In this document: one piece after another, positions 25,514 to 37,330 of the stretch | Numbering within the stretch: position 1 is the first letter of the stretch | Layout: each line of letters opens with the position of its first letter | Assembly (NCBI GenBank): GCA_025345505.1 | Contig: JANVCC010000018.1 | Location: forward strand, 8,462,998 to 8,526,997 | DNA length: 64,000 nt | Source of the DNA: Todiramphus chloris collaris | Lineage: Eukaryota; Chordata; Aves; Coraciiformes; Alcedinidae | Direction: 5' to 3' | Program-made: the position numbers and the translations under genes | The notes under the pieces: model-generated | Databases searched by the model: none | Told to the model about the DNA's origin: nothing | Seen by the model: only the letters and a program-made list of their open reading frames with translations

Positions 25514-28500
25514 AACATGTATTGTCGGTTCCTCCTTTATGGGCTACACTGGTGGCAGTGTTTTCTGTTTCTAATCGCCATGGCCTTTATGATACTGTAC
25601 TTAATGAATTGTGCTCCTCAGGAGGAGGTCAGTGAAAGAATTAAGCTAAAAACCCCTAACAGTGTTGTTGGCCAGGAGCCAGCTCTTTCCAGGCTGTGTT
25701 TCTGCATGAGGTCTACCACAGCTGGAGCGAAACGACTTGCAGGTGGCTCAGTGGGCAACAGATCACACAGTACTGCTCTGTCCGCCCCTCGACAGCAAGG
25801 AGGGAGTCACCTATGCCTGCCGTTGGTGGCTGAAAATGAGCAGGAAACGTCTGACAATCTTGATTAAGAACTCCCAAGCATTGAACTTTCCATAAGGAAA
25901 AAGCACACTCAGATCTCTCGCCTTTGACATTCTAACTTCCAATTTAAATACTGCTTGGGGTCCAGGAGAAAACACTAACGCTTATCCTTATGATGTTGGG
26001 CAGTGTATGCCTTAATAAAGATGATGTGCATGGCTCAGACAGCACACCAAAGCCTGGGAAATGAAGTGAGTATGCTCCGTTTTGCCCCCAAGTTTCATTC
26101 ACAGAGAATTTATAGGTATTATTTTAAAAGTAGCTGAAACATACTAAGTAGTTTTCTGGAGTGTTTTTAAACTATTAATTTCTAAATTGCATGAACAGAT
26201 GCATATGAACAGTGGAAAATAGCATCAAATAGCTTTGGGAAACAGAGGAGCTCAAAGACCTGGCCAAATGAAGTTAAGTTCCACTAACAGCCTGCTTGGA
26301 CAACTCCTTTCACATCCCTGGGAACCCCACCACTACGTCTGTTCAGCTTCACTTTCTTGCAGATTAATCATTTGTGGTTTTAAAAATACATAAATCTTAA
26401 ATATGATCAGAAATTGAGGAACAGAAGGCTTTTCCACACCTCAGTGGAGAAACACTACTGTCCGTTTGCTGCAGGGATCATATGAGGCTCCTTAACAAAA
26501 CAGGCACAGACCTGACATTGAGGTTGAAGGGGTGGAGTGACCGTTCTATAAGCAGGCTGGGAGCCAGCTGGACTGAGGGGCAAAGATCAGGGAGCCTGGG
26601 GATTGTGCTCATATCAAATACTTTCTCACAAACATCTCTCCACTAGTAGCTACAGGTGGGTAGGTGCCTGGTTTCACCACAGCAGGAGCAGCAGCAGCTC
26701 TGTCTCTCCCAGGCACTTTGTAAGGCTCCTCGTAAGCACAAAGAGACAGCAAACACAGCATACATCAAAACCGACTGCACAACTGCAGTGTAGTTATGTG
26801 AAGGTACACAGGACCTCGGATTTACATGTCCTCAGCAAATCTGCTGCTGCTTTCAGCAAGTGAGGTGTTTCTCAGCTACCACCAGTGAGAATTTTATGTA
26901 GTTCTAGAAATACTGTGGCTTAGAAGCAACACTGCTGGTGACCAGAAAGCTAGTGCTTTTATCTAGAAAATATTAAGTCGATTCCATTCTAGAAATTTGA
27001 ATGCACCGTGAGGGACTAGCACGTTCAGTCTTTGGTGCTGGGAGCCCTTGGATGTGCTCGGGCAATAAAGCCTCTACATTTGGATTCAGCAAAATGTTTT
27101 GCTGAGCCTCCATGAGCATATTCAGTTCTGTGCTTTAGTTACAATGATGCAGGTTGACACTTATGTCGTGACCCAAAAAAAATGAAGGACCTTAATGATT
27201 TCTGCCATAATTTTCTAATTCTTAAAATGACTACTACTCCTCCTTCAAAAGCAAAAAGTGAATGTCTTGATCTGTGGCCTCCTCATCTTTACCAGCCCTC
27301 CTTACTAATTACGTTTACAAACCAGGAATGAGAAACAATCGCATGTGACTAAGGTGACTAATCAAATGGTTAAAAAAAAAAAGAAACCACATAATACGCA
27401 CAATAAGTGAATGGAGATTGCAAGTAAGTATAAGGGTCAATACTTCATCACTGACTATAACTACCAAATGAGTTAACTAAGAGACAACTAAGTCTGTGTG
27501 CAAAGAACTGGCTAAAAGTATACAAAAAAATAATGTACTTGGACAGACTTTAATTAATACCCTGTTCTGGCTCCTGATTTACCCACTAGTTCTTACAATG
27601 TTGTTCTACAACACTACTTCACTTCCTTCACGCAAAGCCATGTAAACACACAGGGACTCAAACCAAAGTCCCACACCTCCAGGAAATACCATACTGCAGA
27701 CATACCCACACAATCTGGAGAGAGTCACACAGAGCCAGAAGAAGCTAATGCTGATAGGCAGATTCTTAATTATCTTCACACTCATCTCGTACTGCAGTAG
27801 TTGTAGTACTTACGGACAGGATAGGCTCTGGGATTAATGACTAGAAAGAGTCAGTGGCACACCATGTACAGCAAAGAGCCCTCAGCTCTTCTCATCTGGT
27901 CTCTAATCCTCATTCCTGCACCCTTGATCATTAAGTCTTAATTTATTGCAGTTTAAACAAAAAATAAAACCCCAAACAAAGAAACAAAGAAAAAAATTAA
28001 AAATATTATAATGAGTAACATATAAGTACATGTTCCTGGTAGCTCTCATGGCCTATAAATTCCCACTACACCTAGGAAACTGTGGTTTGATTTCCTTTAT
28101 TGCTAATTGGTGAGTGCAGCCAAAGAAATTCCTAGCAGGTTTTCATTTCTTGAATTTATTTACCACCATGGAAGGGGAAGGAGGCCATTCATCTGGGAAA
28201 AAAGGAGAAACTGGAAGGATTACATTATTGTGACCTTACATCTGAGCTGACATCTAGCACAGCACTAAATCAATGACTTGGCACAGCAGACGGGATTAGC
28301 ACTGGTGGGTTACACGCAGCTTGCAGGACTGCAGCTGTCCTGTGGCTACCAGTGGATGTCAGTAGAGGTTCCACTTGCAAAGGAGCCAAATGGAAAGAGA
28401 CAAAGGAAAGAAAATCCTCCGGGTTCTTTAGCATAGGCAGTGCACAATGCACAAGTACTCCAAAACCTCTCCCAGTTAAAGATTTAGGACAACTAGTGAG

Positions 28501-28860
28501 CAGTAGTACGTTAAAGGATGTAGCAAAGCTGATTGGGCTGCTTGTAATTCTTTATGCCTTCACCTTTCAAAAGCAATATTGTTTCAGTTAATTTAAAAAC
28601 AATGAACAAAGTCAGGAGGCCCACTGTTGGAATAGTAGTGATGCTGGATGACAGACTAAAAAGAAGCAAAATATATATCAACTGCTCCCTCTCCTCCAGC
28701 AGAGCAGCCACTGCTCCAGAAACTCTTAAAGGCAATAATAAAAAGCAAAGCTCTCTAATTATTGCTTTGCAGGGGTTGGACTGCAGCATCGTAGTAAAGC
28801 AAACAATCTGGACACGCTAAGCACAGGGTTTTAGCTAAAATCTTAACAATTTTATCTAGA
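25514..28860. other. Non-coding stretch with scattered GC-richer patches
   Basis: An open frame at 25442-25867 (plus) contains a hydrophobic stretch, but no family is recognised and it begins at a TTG. A GC-richer patch lies at about 26500-26860. CAATAAAG occurs near 27061 without supporting 3'-end structure. Confidence 0.45.
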
Positions 28861-28879
28861 ACAAACAAACAAACAAACA
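28861..28879. repeat. (ACAA)n microsatellite
   Basis: Nearly five ACAA units. Confidence 0.85.
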
Positions 28880-31800
28880 CAAATGGAAAGGATTTCCTTT
28901 GTTAAATTACAGCTCATCATCTCCTAAAAGCAAAAGCTGACCCAGCTTCTCCTGTGAATGTTCCTGGCAGTCCCCATTCAGGGACACACTGTGATGCCAA
29001 TGCTTACACTGAAAAACATGGTTCTTATGGGCAATGAGATGGTACCAAAGAAGAGAACAGGCATCTCACAGTTTAAGAGGTTTCATCCAAGAAAATTGTT
29101 GGAAAAATCCCATTGCTGTGAGACTTTCCCTGAAAGTAAATGTGGACTTTTCAGGTGTTTCTATCCCAAAGGAATGCAAAATAACTTCATTTATTGGATA
29201 GGAACCTAAAACTATGACGTTCTGTTGGTGGATGAAAGCTTTCCCACTCACAGCTGATAGAAAGCAGCATCCTGCAAAATAAGGATTGAAAATCCCTCTT
29301 AGTTATTCTAGCTTGTCAGTTGAACATTTTCTGCCTTTCCAGTCTGCCCATTCTGTAAATACAAATTATTATAGCTCATGTGGTCACTAAAGCTGGTAAA
29401 GTGTTTCAAGAAATCATTTTTTCTTTGGAAAAATGACAGTTCTAGAAACAGATATGTTTCATGGGAACATGTGAGATTTAACAAACTTTCATTGGGAAAT
29501 TTTCTTGGGTCCAGAATGGAATTTTTGGTCAAAACTGCAGAGAAAGAGGGACAAAGATCGAACTCAAAATAACAAATATCACAGGGATCATCTTTCCTCA
29601 TAAATCAATTCTTTGAGGCTTGTAACTATTTTTCAGCCTTGTTTCCTACACAATTGCAGGATTTGTCTGTGTATCTCTCAGTCCTCCCTTAAAAACATTG
29701 TAACCCATTGGCCAAATTCAGTATTTACAGAGGTTACTCTGCACTGTTTGGAACTTTTGTAGAAACCAGGGCTGAGTAGAGGAGAGAGATATATCTACTC
29801 TGACCACTGTGAGGAAGCCTTCAGCATGAGAACAGACATGGTATTTTCTTCTTAGCTTGGAAGAGTCCAGCAGATGTGAGGTGGAGAATTGGAGATGCTC
29901 CAAAGACACTGAGGGTGGAGGTGATCACAGACAAAAGGAAGGAAGAAGAAAGAACCTGACATAATTGCAGTGGTTGGGTGATGAGAAGAAGAGGCACATG
30001 ACTCATCCATAGGAAACTTGAATTGTCTATTAGTTCTTCCCAGAACCATTTGCACTATTTTTATGTTTGTTGTCAGAATTTTCCTGATGATGCTGTTTTC
30101 AGAACTGAGCAGCACAAAGATGGACAAAGATCTGCTACTCTTCTCTTTTTTCAGCCGCAAACTAATTTTCTATATCTTTCAGCACTGCTTCTTTACAGAC
30201 ATCCCAAACTGCCTCAGGCACTTTCTGTTTTGGTTTTCCCCATGTCTTTTTGCTTGATTTTATGCCATTGGTATTCAAGACTGCTTTGCTTGCTCCTTTG
30301 ATTTCTTCTAATATGAGAAGATTTTCACATCTGACCTGTGTTCCTTCTCAATTATTTCCCTTTCCCCTTCTATAGCTGTAGGAATACACTCAAATGCAGA
30401 TTATGAGGCATGAAGATACATCAGTCAGGTGTATGGCAGTCTTTTAGACAGATGAAGTGGGACTTGAGAGACCAGACAAGTCTCACTGGAGTAAAAAAGC
30501 AACAAGCTTTTGATTTACTGAGAATGAGGAAGCTACTGTGGAAAAATACTGGAGAAAGCTATTGAAAATGAGCAGGTGTATTGTTGTAACTAAAACTCTT
30601 TTGACAGTTTAGCCACAGACAAGGGACATAAGCTTCGATTCACCCTCTGAGTATTTACAGGTTATGAACAGGTTTTGCAAAAGCAGGCTGAGCTTCACAC
30701 AGCCACAGGATACATTCTCTTCAGGGTTCTGAACAAGCTTATTTAAAAGTGTGATTGACATGTATTGGCATCTTCAGAGAAACTCAAATAAATATAAAAT
30801 CTCTAGAGCCTACTCCCTACTGGCTCATCTGAAAATATTTTATGATTGGAACAGGCTTTTTTCTTGTAGCCCTCAGTACTACAGTGGGTGTATTGTCCCT
30901 CTTAACTAAATTTATCAAAGGGATGTGCAAACCCAAAATAACAAGAAAAGAAAAGCAGCATTGTTCATAATGAGTTATTTTATAGGGTGTTTCCCAACTT
31001 TAGCTTCAGTGTTCTGGTAACTTAACACATGGAATAATACCAGCTAGTAATTTTGGCTTTGAATTTTGTTATTTTATGTCTTATGAGAAATTAATTGCAC
31101 CTTAGACACAGTTAAAAAAGAATTAAAAAAAAATCCCTGAGATATGGAGCAGATTTTTTTTATATCTCTGCTTTCTATTCATTTAGCACCAGTCTGTGCT
31201 AGACCAAGCAGAACTGAAAATGAAGGGAAAAAACATGGACACAGCAGGTGTAACAGAGAGCTCAGACCACAATAGGGTGCTATCATTTTATAACATGAGC
31301 TAGCCTTCCATAGCGACCTGCAAAGAATGTGGCCTTTGAAATAGCTTCACTAGAATTAGTAGCCTTTCAGGAAATATTACTATTGTTCTGAATTCCACTT
31401 GAAAATTTAATTTGCCCCCTGTTATTTTCAGGCAAATTCCAGCAGAGCTTTATTCTATGAAATCTGCGTAGGTGCATAAGAAACATCATCTTGACTCAGA
31501 AAATTCATACGCCTTTGTACACAGAGCAATCTATTTATCGTGTGTGTGTTTATCTGCTCACAAAGAGAGAGCTTGTGAAGATATAATACACATGTAGGTA
31601 TGTGCTGTATTGAAATCATATGCATTCTATAAGTACACTGTATTATGTTATAAAATGTCTAATTGACTAGGAAGTACTGAGTTCTTAACCAGTAAGTATT
31701 GAAATGTTCACCAGTAAATATTTAAATGTGAAACTTCAGAGTTTGGTCTTAAAAACATGCATAATACCAATACTGCAGTATAGAAAAAAACATGCAGTAA

Positions 31801-31994
31801 TGCAGCTTTCACACAAACAATATGCCAGAAAAGCCATTGCCTACTGAGTAGGAGTCAGACTTCAATTCTGAACACTCTTGCTTTGAGGAGTGTCAGGTAG
31901 CTCTGAGCTGAATCCACTTAAGGCTATCTCAGACAAAGGCAGCCAGATGTGATACAAGGATGGCTCAGTCATCTTTCCATCGTTAAGCCAGGAA
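28880..31994. other. Non-coding stretch, nothing recognised
   Basis: No gene, repeat family or structured element is recognised. The frames present are below about 100 codons and overlap on both strands. Confidence 0.5.
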
Positions 31995-32280
31995 GGAGGT
32001 AAGTCTACCTGGTTACACTGGTGTGGTGATTAGAAAGTGTGGTTGGCCTCCAGAGACCTGCTTAAGCTTACTTTAACAGCAGCTAGCAAGGTACCTGTGC
32101 TGATGTGGCTGCAGTCCCACGGGTGGAATGCAAGAAGCCAGGGTAGCCAGAGCATCTGTGGGTGCCCAGTGTCCCCACTCCAGCAGGTCAGACATGTCCC
32201 CATGAGCTGGCATCACACCTCCAAGCTGCAGTGGAGACATAGCTGGGATCTTGAAGCCAAATGCTGTAACTGATTTAAAT
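31995..32280. other. GC-richer block, unclassified, possible old repeat
   Basis: Base composition rises clearly above the flanks, with segments such as 'ggtggaatgcaagaagccagggtagccag' and 'ccactccagcaggtcagacatg'. Frames of about 75 codons exist on both strands (32037-32273 plus, 32073-32297 minus), as expected from a stop-poor GC-rich patch. No family is recognised. Confidence 0.3.
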
Positions 32281-35200
32281 GAATGGATTGCATACATATT
32301 GCTAATTCACAGTGGCTCCAGTTGCAGATGACACGACTTTTAACTTTACTCAGATTTTCCCCAAGCTTATGGGGGGGAAAAAACCCACCTAGATTTGTAA
32401 TACATAAGCAACAACCTTTTCTTAAAAACTATTTACTTGGCTTACAAATCTGAATTCTTTTAATTATATGACAAAAATGAGGTGTAGAATACCATTTGGG
32501 AAACAATGAATTGTCATATTTCTGCATGGAAGGATGTCAATATTTAGTTAAATATATCAATGAAAATTCCAGTAACTATCTGGATCACCTGTTTCATTCT
32601 GAAACTTACTATTTTATAAACACAAAACTGATTTTGGATTGGATTCTGTTGAGATCAGCTGAACAGTCAAATCTGTCACTGGAGCTAAACATAAAGGTGA
32701 ACGTATCATTCATTCATCCTGCTTTGATATAGTACATATTGTATATTTCTTTAGAGAAATATTCAGCAATATCACTTTGTTCAAAGTCATTGTGTAATAG
32801 GATTCCTGGATTTGTATTTTTGTGTCACGCTAACCTTACTTCTTGCTATGAAACAATCTTTGAAAGGAAATGTGGAGTCTCTTCCACCCAGCTGTACAAC
32901 TTTTCAAGTTATGACTGGCTACCAGCAGTCACACTGTGCTATTCATACTGCCATGTCTGAAAAGATGTAACAAAATATGGCAGAACACAAGACATGTCAG
33001 AAATTCAGGACCAGTTCTCTGCAAAATCTAACCAAGTAGCAAATATGTGACCAACTATTTGACGGTCAATTTGGCAAGGAACATGTACCACTTCCTTCCT
33101 CTCTAGACAATTAGTGGGTGAGAGGGGTCTGTCAGCAGGGGAAGAAAAATGAGAAACTAAGGGCAAGAAAGTCCATGGGAGTTACTTACATGGCCTCTGC
33201 TTTGTTTTGGGTTTTGGTTTTCTTTATTTTCTTTTTTTTCCTCTGGGTAGATCAACTAATAGCTAGTGGCATTTTCTTTTTTACTGTGGAAAATGTGGGT
33301 CCAGTTTATGGACATTTTATGACTTCTAATCAATTCCAACAAATTGCTCAATAAGAGAAAAGAACTGGAAAACACACTAGAAGTTGAAAGATTTCTGGTT
33401 TCCCATTTGAAGTGACTTTTAACTTTGAAATGTATTTCAAACATTTTTTTTCAAATGTCAAAAAGTAAAATGCCTTAGGAATCAAAATAATTCATTTCAA
33501 GTGAAACAAAGCATTTTGTGACACAAAATATTTTCAATTTTTTCTGTCTGAATAAAGAGCAAAATAATTTAAACTGCCTTGACTGACAATTATTTCCCTT
33601 CCATGTTTTCTGAACTGCCAAGCTAAAACAAAATTTATTAATTTCCCTGCAATGTACTAAAATATGCATAAATCTATCTAGCGTTTTGTTGGATGTCAGT
33701 CAGAAAAAGCAGGTGGAAACTCAAGCTCAGTCTGTACAAGGAGAAAAAAATGAGGTAGAGGATAACCAATAATCTGTTATAGATAATGTACATTAATTTT
33801 GGGAAGCATAACTTGGAAAAAGAGCTTGATAGAATTATTGATAGCAGTGCTAAAACACAGAACACTTATGAACTTTCTATGATCAGGATTTAAATGAAAT
33901 CACAGTATGACAAAAAGCACCAGATATACACATATGCATTTTAACTACATTCTAGTTTCAACTTTTGTCATAAAAAAACATAAAGTTTTGCTGTAGCACC
34001 AGCAAAGGGCAAATTTCCAGACACCTGGGGAGCCATGGTTAGCCCTTCTCCCTCTCTCTTTTAATGAGGTCATTACTCACTCGTCACTCCAATAATCCTG
34101 CTATAACTGCAATAAAGTTTGTAATAATCAGGGTAGATAAAAAACAAAAGGTAACTTTTAATAAATTAAACTATCTTTTCTTTTTCTTGACTGGATATAG
34201 CAGATATTGACAAGTTTAGCAGTGGTTAAATCTCCTGCCTAAAGTGACCTGCTTTAACTTGGTAAAAATGTTAAGAACTTTTACTAGTGGAACTATCTCC
34301 TTCCAGCTTCAGACATTTGTGTGTCTTATCAAATTTCACTCTGATCTATGTGGCAGAATATGTATGGTGTGCATATGTACAGCCTAACTAATAACTCTGA
34401 TGATAAACAGGTCAAGTAAGAGCTGAGTTTTTAGGATCTGCTTACCACTGACTTTGGGATCCCTGTTAACCTTAGGACATGTCTTCCTTGTGCAGTGGAC
34501 TGCAAGGCAGAACTCTCCTAGACTCTCTTAGATCCAGAATCAGCATGAGCATAGCACTGTCAGGGCAGGGCAAGGGATGAAAACATAAGCCCTGCTTCTC
34601 AGCAGCAGAGACACACACAGCTCTAATATGACTGACCTCACTTCTCATGGGACTAGGCTGTACAATACATATATATCAAATTATGATGGTGCTAGTTTGT
34701 CTCTAGACATTGTTCCTATGCCTTTATATCTGTCCTCTGCATGGCACAACTTCCGTTCTTGTGTCAGAGCTTCCTCTTCCTGTAGGCTTTGCTCCTGATC
34801 TTAAAAGAGCGCCCTTTTTCTCTGTAGTATCTACAACAGTTAATGCCATCCAAAATGCTTCATGTTGGACATAGGAGCCCATTCTCAAAAGCAGTTAGGC
34901 TGTATCAGCGCTGTTCAAGCCACTATGGTTTCCCCCTCCTTAACATACTTTAGATCAGCTGTAGCACCAGAGTGCTGTGACAAAGCTGCTTCCAGTTGGC
35001 TCAAGGCAAAACAATGGCAGAGGCCTTTGATCGTTTTACTGGTACATAACCAGGGCCCAGCCCTCAGAAACCTCCTTTGCACTGTCTGATTTACTAGCAT
35101 GGGCATAGTCACAAAATTCAGCTTGCTGCACCCTTGCAGCACTGATGCAGCTGATCTCACATGTTTAATCCATTAGACAAATGTGAAATCAATTTGTACA

Positions 35201-36899
35201 TCTGCAGTGGCCATTTGCTCAGGATATCTGAGCACAGGGCAGCTTCACTGGAGCTATTGAGCTTCTCCAACAAGCCTGCCAATTGCCTGGAATTCTTAGA
35301 CTAACGGCCAAAAAAGCAGCAGGACAGTAGATGATGTATAAAGTTTTGCTGCCAAATATGGTGGAGTTGGCACCTGTGATTTTGGCTCAGTACTGCAGTT
35401 CCCACTGTGCAGATCAGTGATTATTGCTTTAATAAGCAGTTCTTAAGTGAGGTACCTGATATCTGTTGTTGCAAGACATGGAGTGCCAAAGGCACAAAAG
35501 ATGGGGAAGTTATAAGAAAACCCTAATCCTTGGGGCTCACCATTCAACTTACCTGGGGTTTTATTATTCTTGAAAAAAATTCTTTGTGTTATTTCACCAA
35601 AAAACCCCAGGACACGCAAAGAGATCTCTCAGTGGGTTGCTTATTAGTTGAGATTTTACAAGTTGCCAGGAGTGCCCAGATTTCTGAGTCCCATTTTACA
35701 AGAATTAAGGCTGCAGAAGGTCTCCAAAACTTACCTGTCTGTGAAAGCACAATGCTGGTCTCCAAAGGAAGACAAGACATGGGGTTGCTTCATAACTCAC
35801 TGATGCCAGCAGGACTTTAAAAAGATTCTTATTCAGAAATGTCCATTAAAATCTGTGTCTCTTTGAACACTGGAAGTAGACACGCATCTATATAAACGCA
35901 TTATAGGCAGGTCAATTCTGACAGGTGTGTGAGTAGTTTCTCTTAACATTAACACTAAAAGAAGAAGGAAAGGCAAGGTAACAAGATGTTTAGCAACAGG
36001 TTAGTTACTGTTTTATCTTTAGAATGGAAACATTAACTGTCTGAGACTTGGCAATAATTAATCAGGATGTAAAGAAAGAGCGTTTGTCTTTGAATCTGTG
36101 TGCTGTGCTTTTGAATGAATGTACATTAGTGAACTATTTTATATATGACTCGTAATGATGTAATTGGTCACATATTCTTCAGTTAATATAGCTACAATTA
36201 GAACATCAAGTTTGGTGAAAAGGGTAATAGGTCAGTCTTCTAAAAGCTCTGTCCTTAAACCCAGAGGTTGGATCTCTTAAGATTATCCCAAATAACATCT
36301 CTTTCTGATGCACAGAAGGTCACAGTCTGTAGTCAAGTAAAATCCCAGAACGATGTGACTTCTGGCATATGTAACTACTAGTGCCAGCTCCTATGCAAAA
36401 GTTGCCAGAGAATGTTTCCATTACTAAATGGCAAAGGTAGGTTTGTCTCAGATTTACCAGCAGATGGAGTTGGAACCAGGGTCTTGATATGAACCGTTAT
36501 GAACAAGAATAAGGTTCTTTTCTGGAAAAGAAGCACATAGCTGGTGTACCAGTGACATCTCAATTTATAATAAAACAAGTATGCAAGAGAGAGAGATGTT
36601 TATTCAAATGCAAGCAAAAAAAGAAGCATGGAATCTGTGCTGTAATATCTAACACAATTTAGAAAAGGTGAGAAAAAGGACAAATATGGCTTTTTCCACT
36701 CACAAGCAACTGACTGGGTTAGGAAAGTGATGTGTAAGGCTTTAAACTACTTCCAGAGAAAGTAAGCTTAAGACAAAAAAAAGCACTGTGCCAAAAAACA
36801 CATTGTTAACAGATCCTCTTTACATAAAATTATGATAGAGACTTTCTCTCTGACTTATCTGCATTAATAAATCCAATGACAAAGACATTATTTTGACAG
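32281..36899. other. Non-coding stretch, nothing recognised
   Basis: AT-rich sequence with no gene or repeat family recognised. Confidence 0.5.
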
Positions 36900-37330
36900 T
36901 TTGTGACTGAAAATTTTAAGAAGATATTTAAAGAAATCAAGAAGTTAAGAAGATACAAAAAAACCCCCTTACGTTCCCCTTCTTCCCTCTCAGTTGATGA
37001 TGCTTCAGCTGTAGGTATAGATGCTTCTCACCTAAAATAATAATGGAACAAAGAGACTAATTGCTTCCACTTTTGTATAACATATGAAACAAGACTCACC
37101 CTCTGACTATTGTATTTTGGTATGAAGACATTCCATGGGTCTTTACATTGGAAGAAGCTGTTCTGATTGCAGACCACAAAGCTCTCATTAAAATTCTTGG
37201 ATCAGAAACTGATTATCTGGCTGATACATTACAGAAGTGGACATTAAGACTAACTTCTTATCATTATGATATCATAGCTAAGTTATCTGAAAAACAAAGT
37301 AAAGCTGTACTTTTCCTGTTGATTATTAGA
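36900..37330 (+). mobile_element. Relic of a Ty3/gypsy-type retrotransposon: reverse transcriptase end and RNase H domain
   Basis: Two conserved blocks of a Ty3/gypsy RNase H domain are visible at the right distance. The first, at about 36993-37034, reads VDDASAVGIDASH and matches the family pattern 'DAS..GIGAVL', which carries the first catalytic aspartate. The second, at 37166-37280, starts IADHKALIKILG, matching the 'TDHKAL' block. It then has QKWTLRL with the invariant Trp at 37238-37240, and SYHYDI near 37259-37273, matching 'RLQRWALRLSAYDYDI'. The two Asp blocks lie about 58 codons apart, the usual spacing. They are in different reading frames, with stop codons between them, so the copy is dead. 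The second block is still open for 85 codons (37148-37405). The segment just upstream may be the tail of the reverse transcriptase domain. No LTRs, gag or integrase were seen nearby. The relic resembles the K02A2.6-like branch, by memory only. A domesticated exon is a less likely alternative. Confidence 0.65.

Noticed and set aside
27055..27080. CAATAAAG context resembling an LTR polyadenylation site
   Set aside because: There are no TG...CA ends, duplication or family resemblance around it. AATAAA is common in AT-rich DNA.
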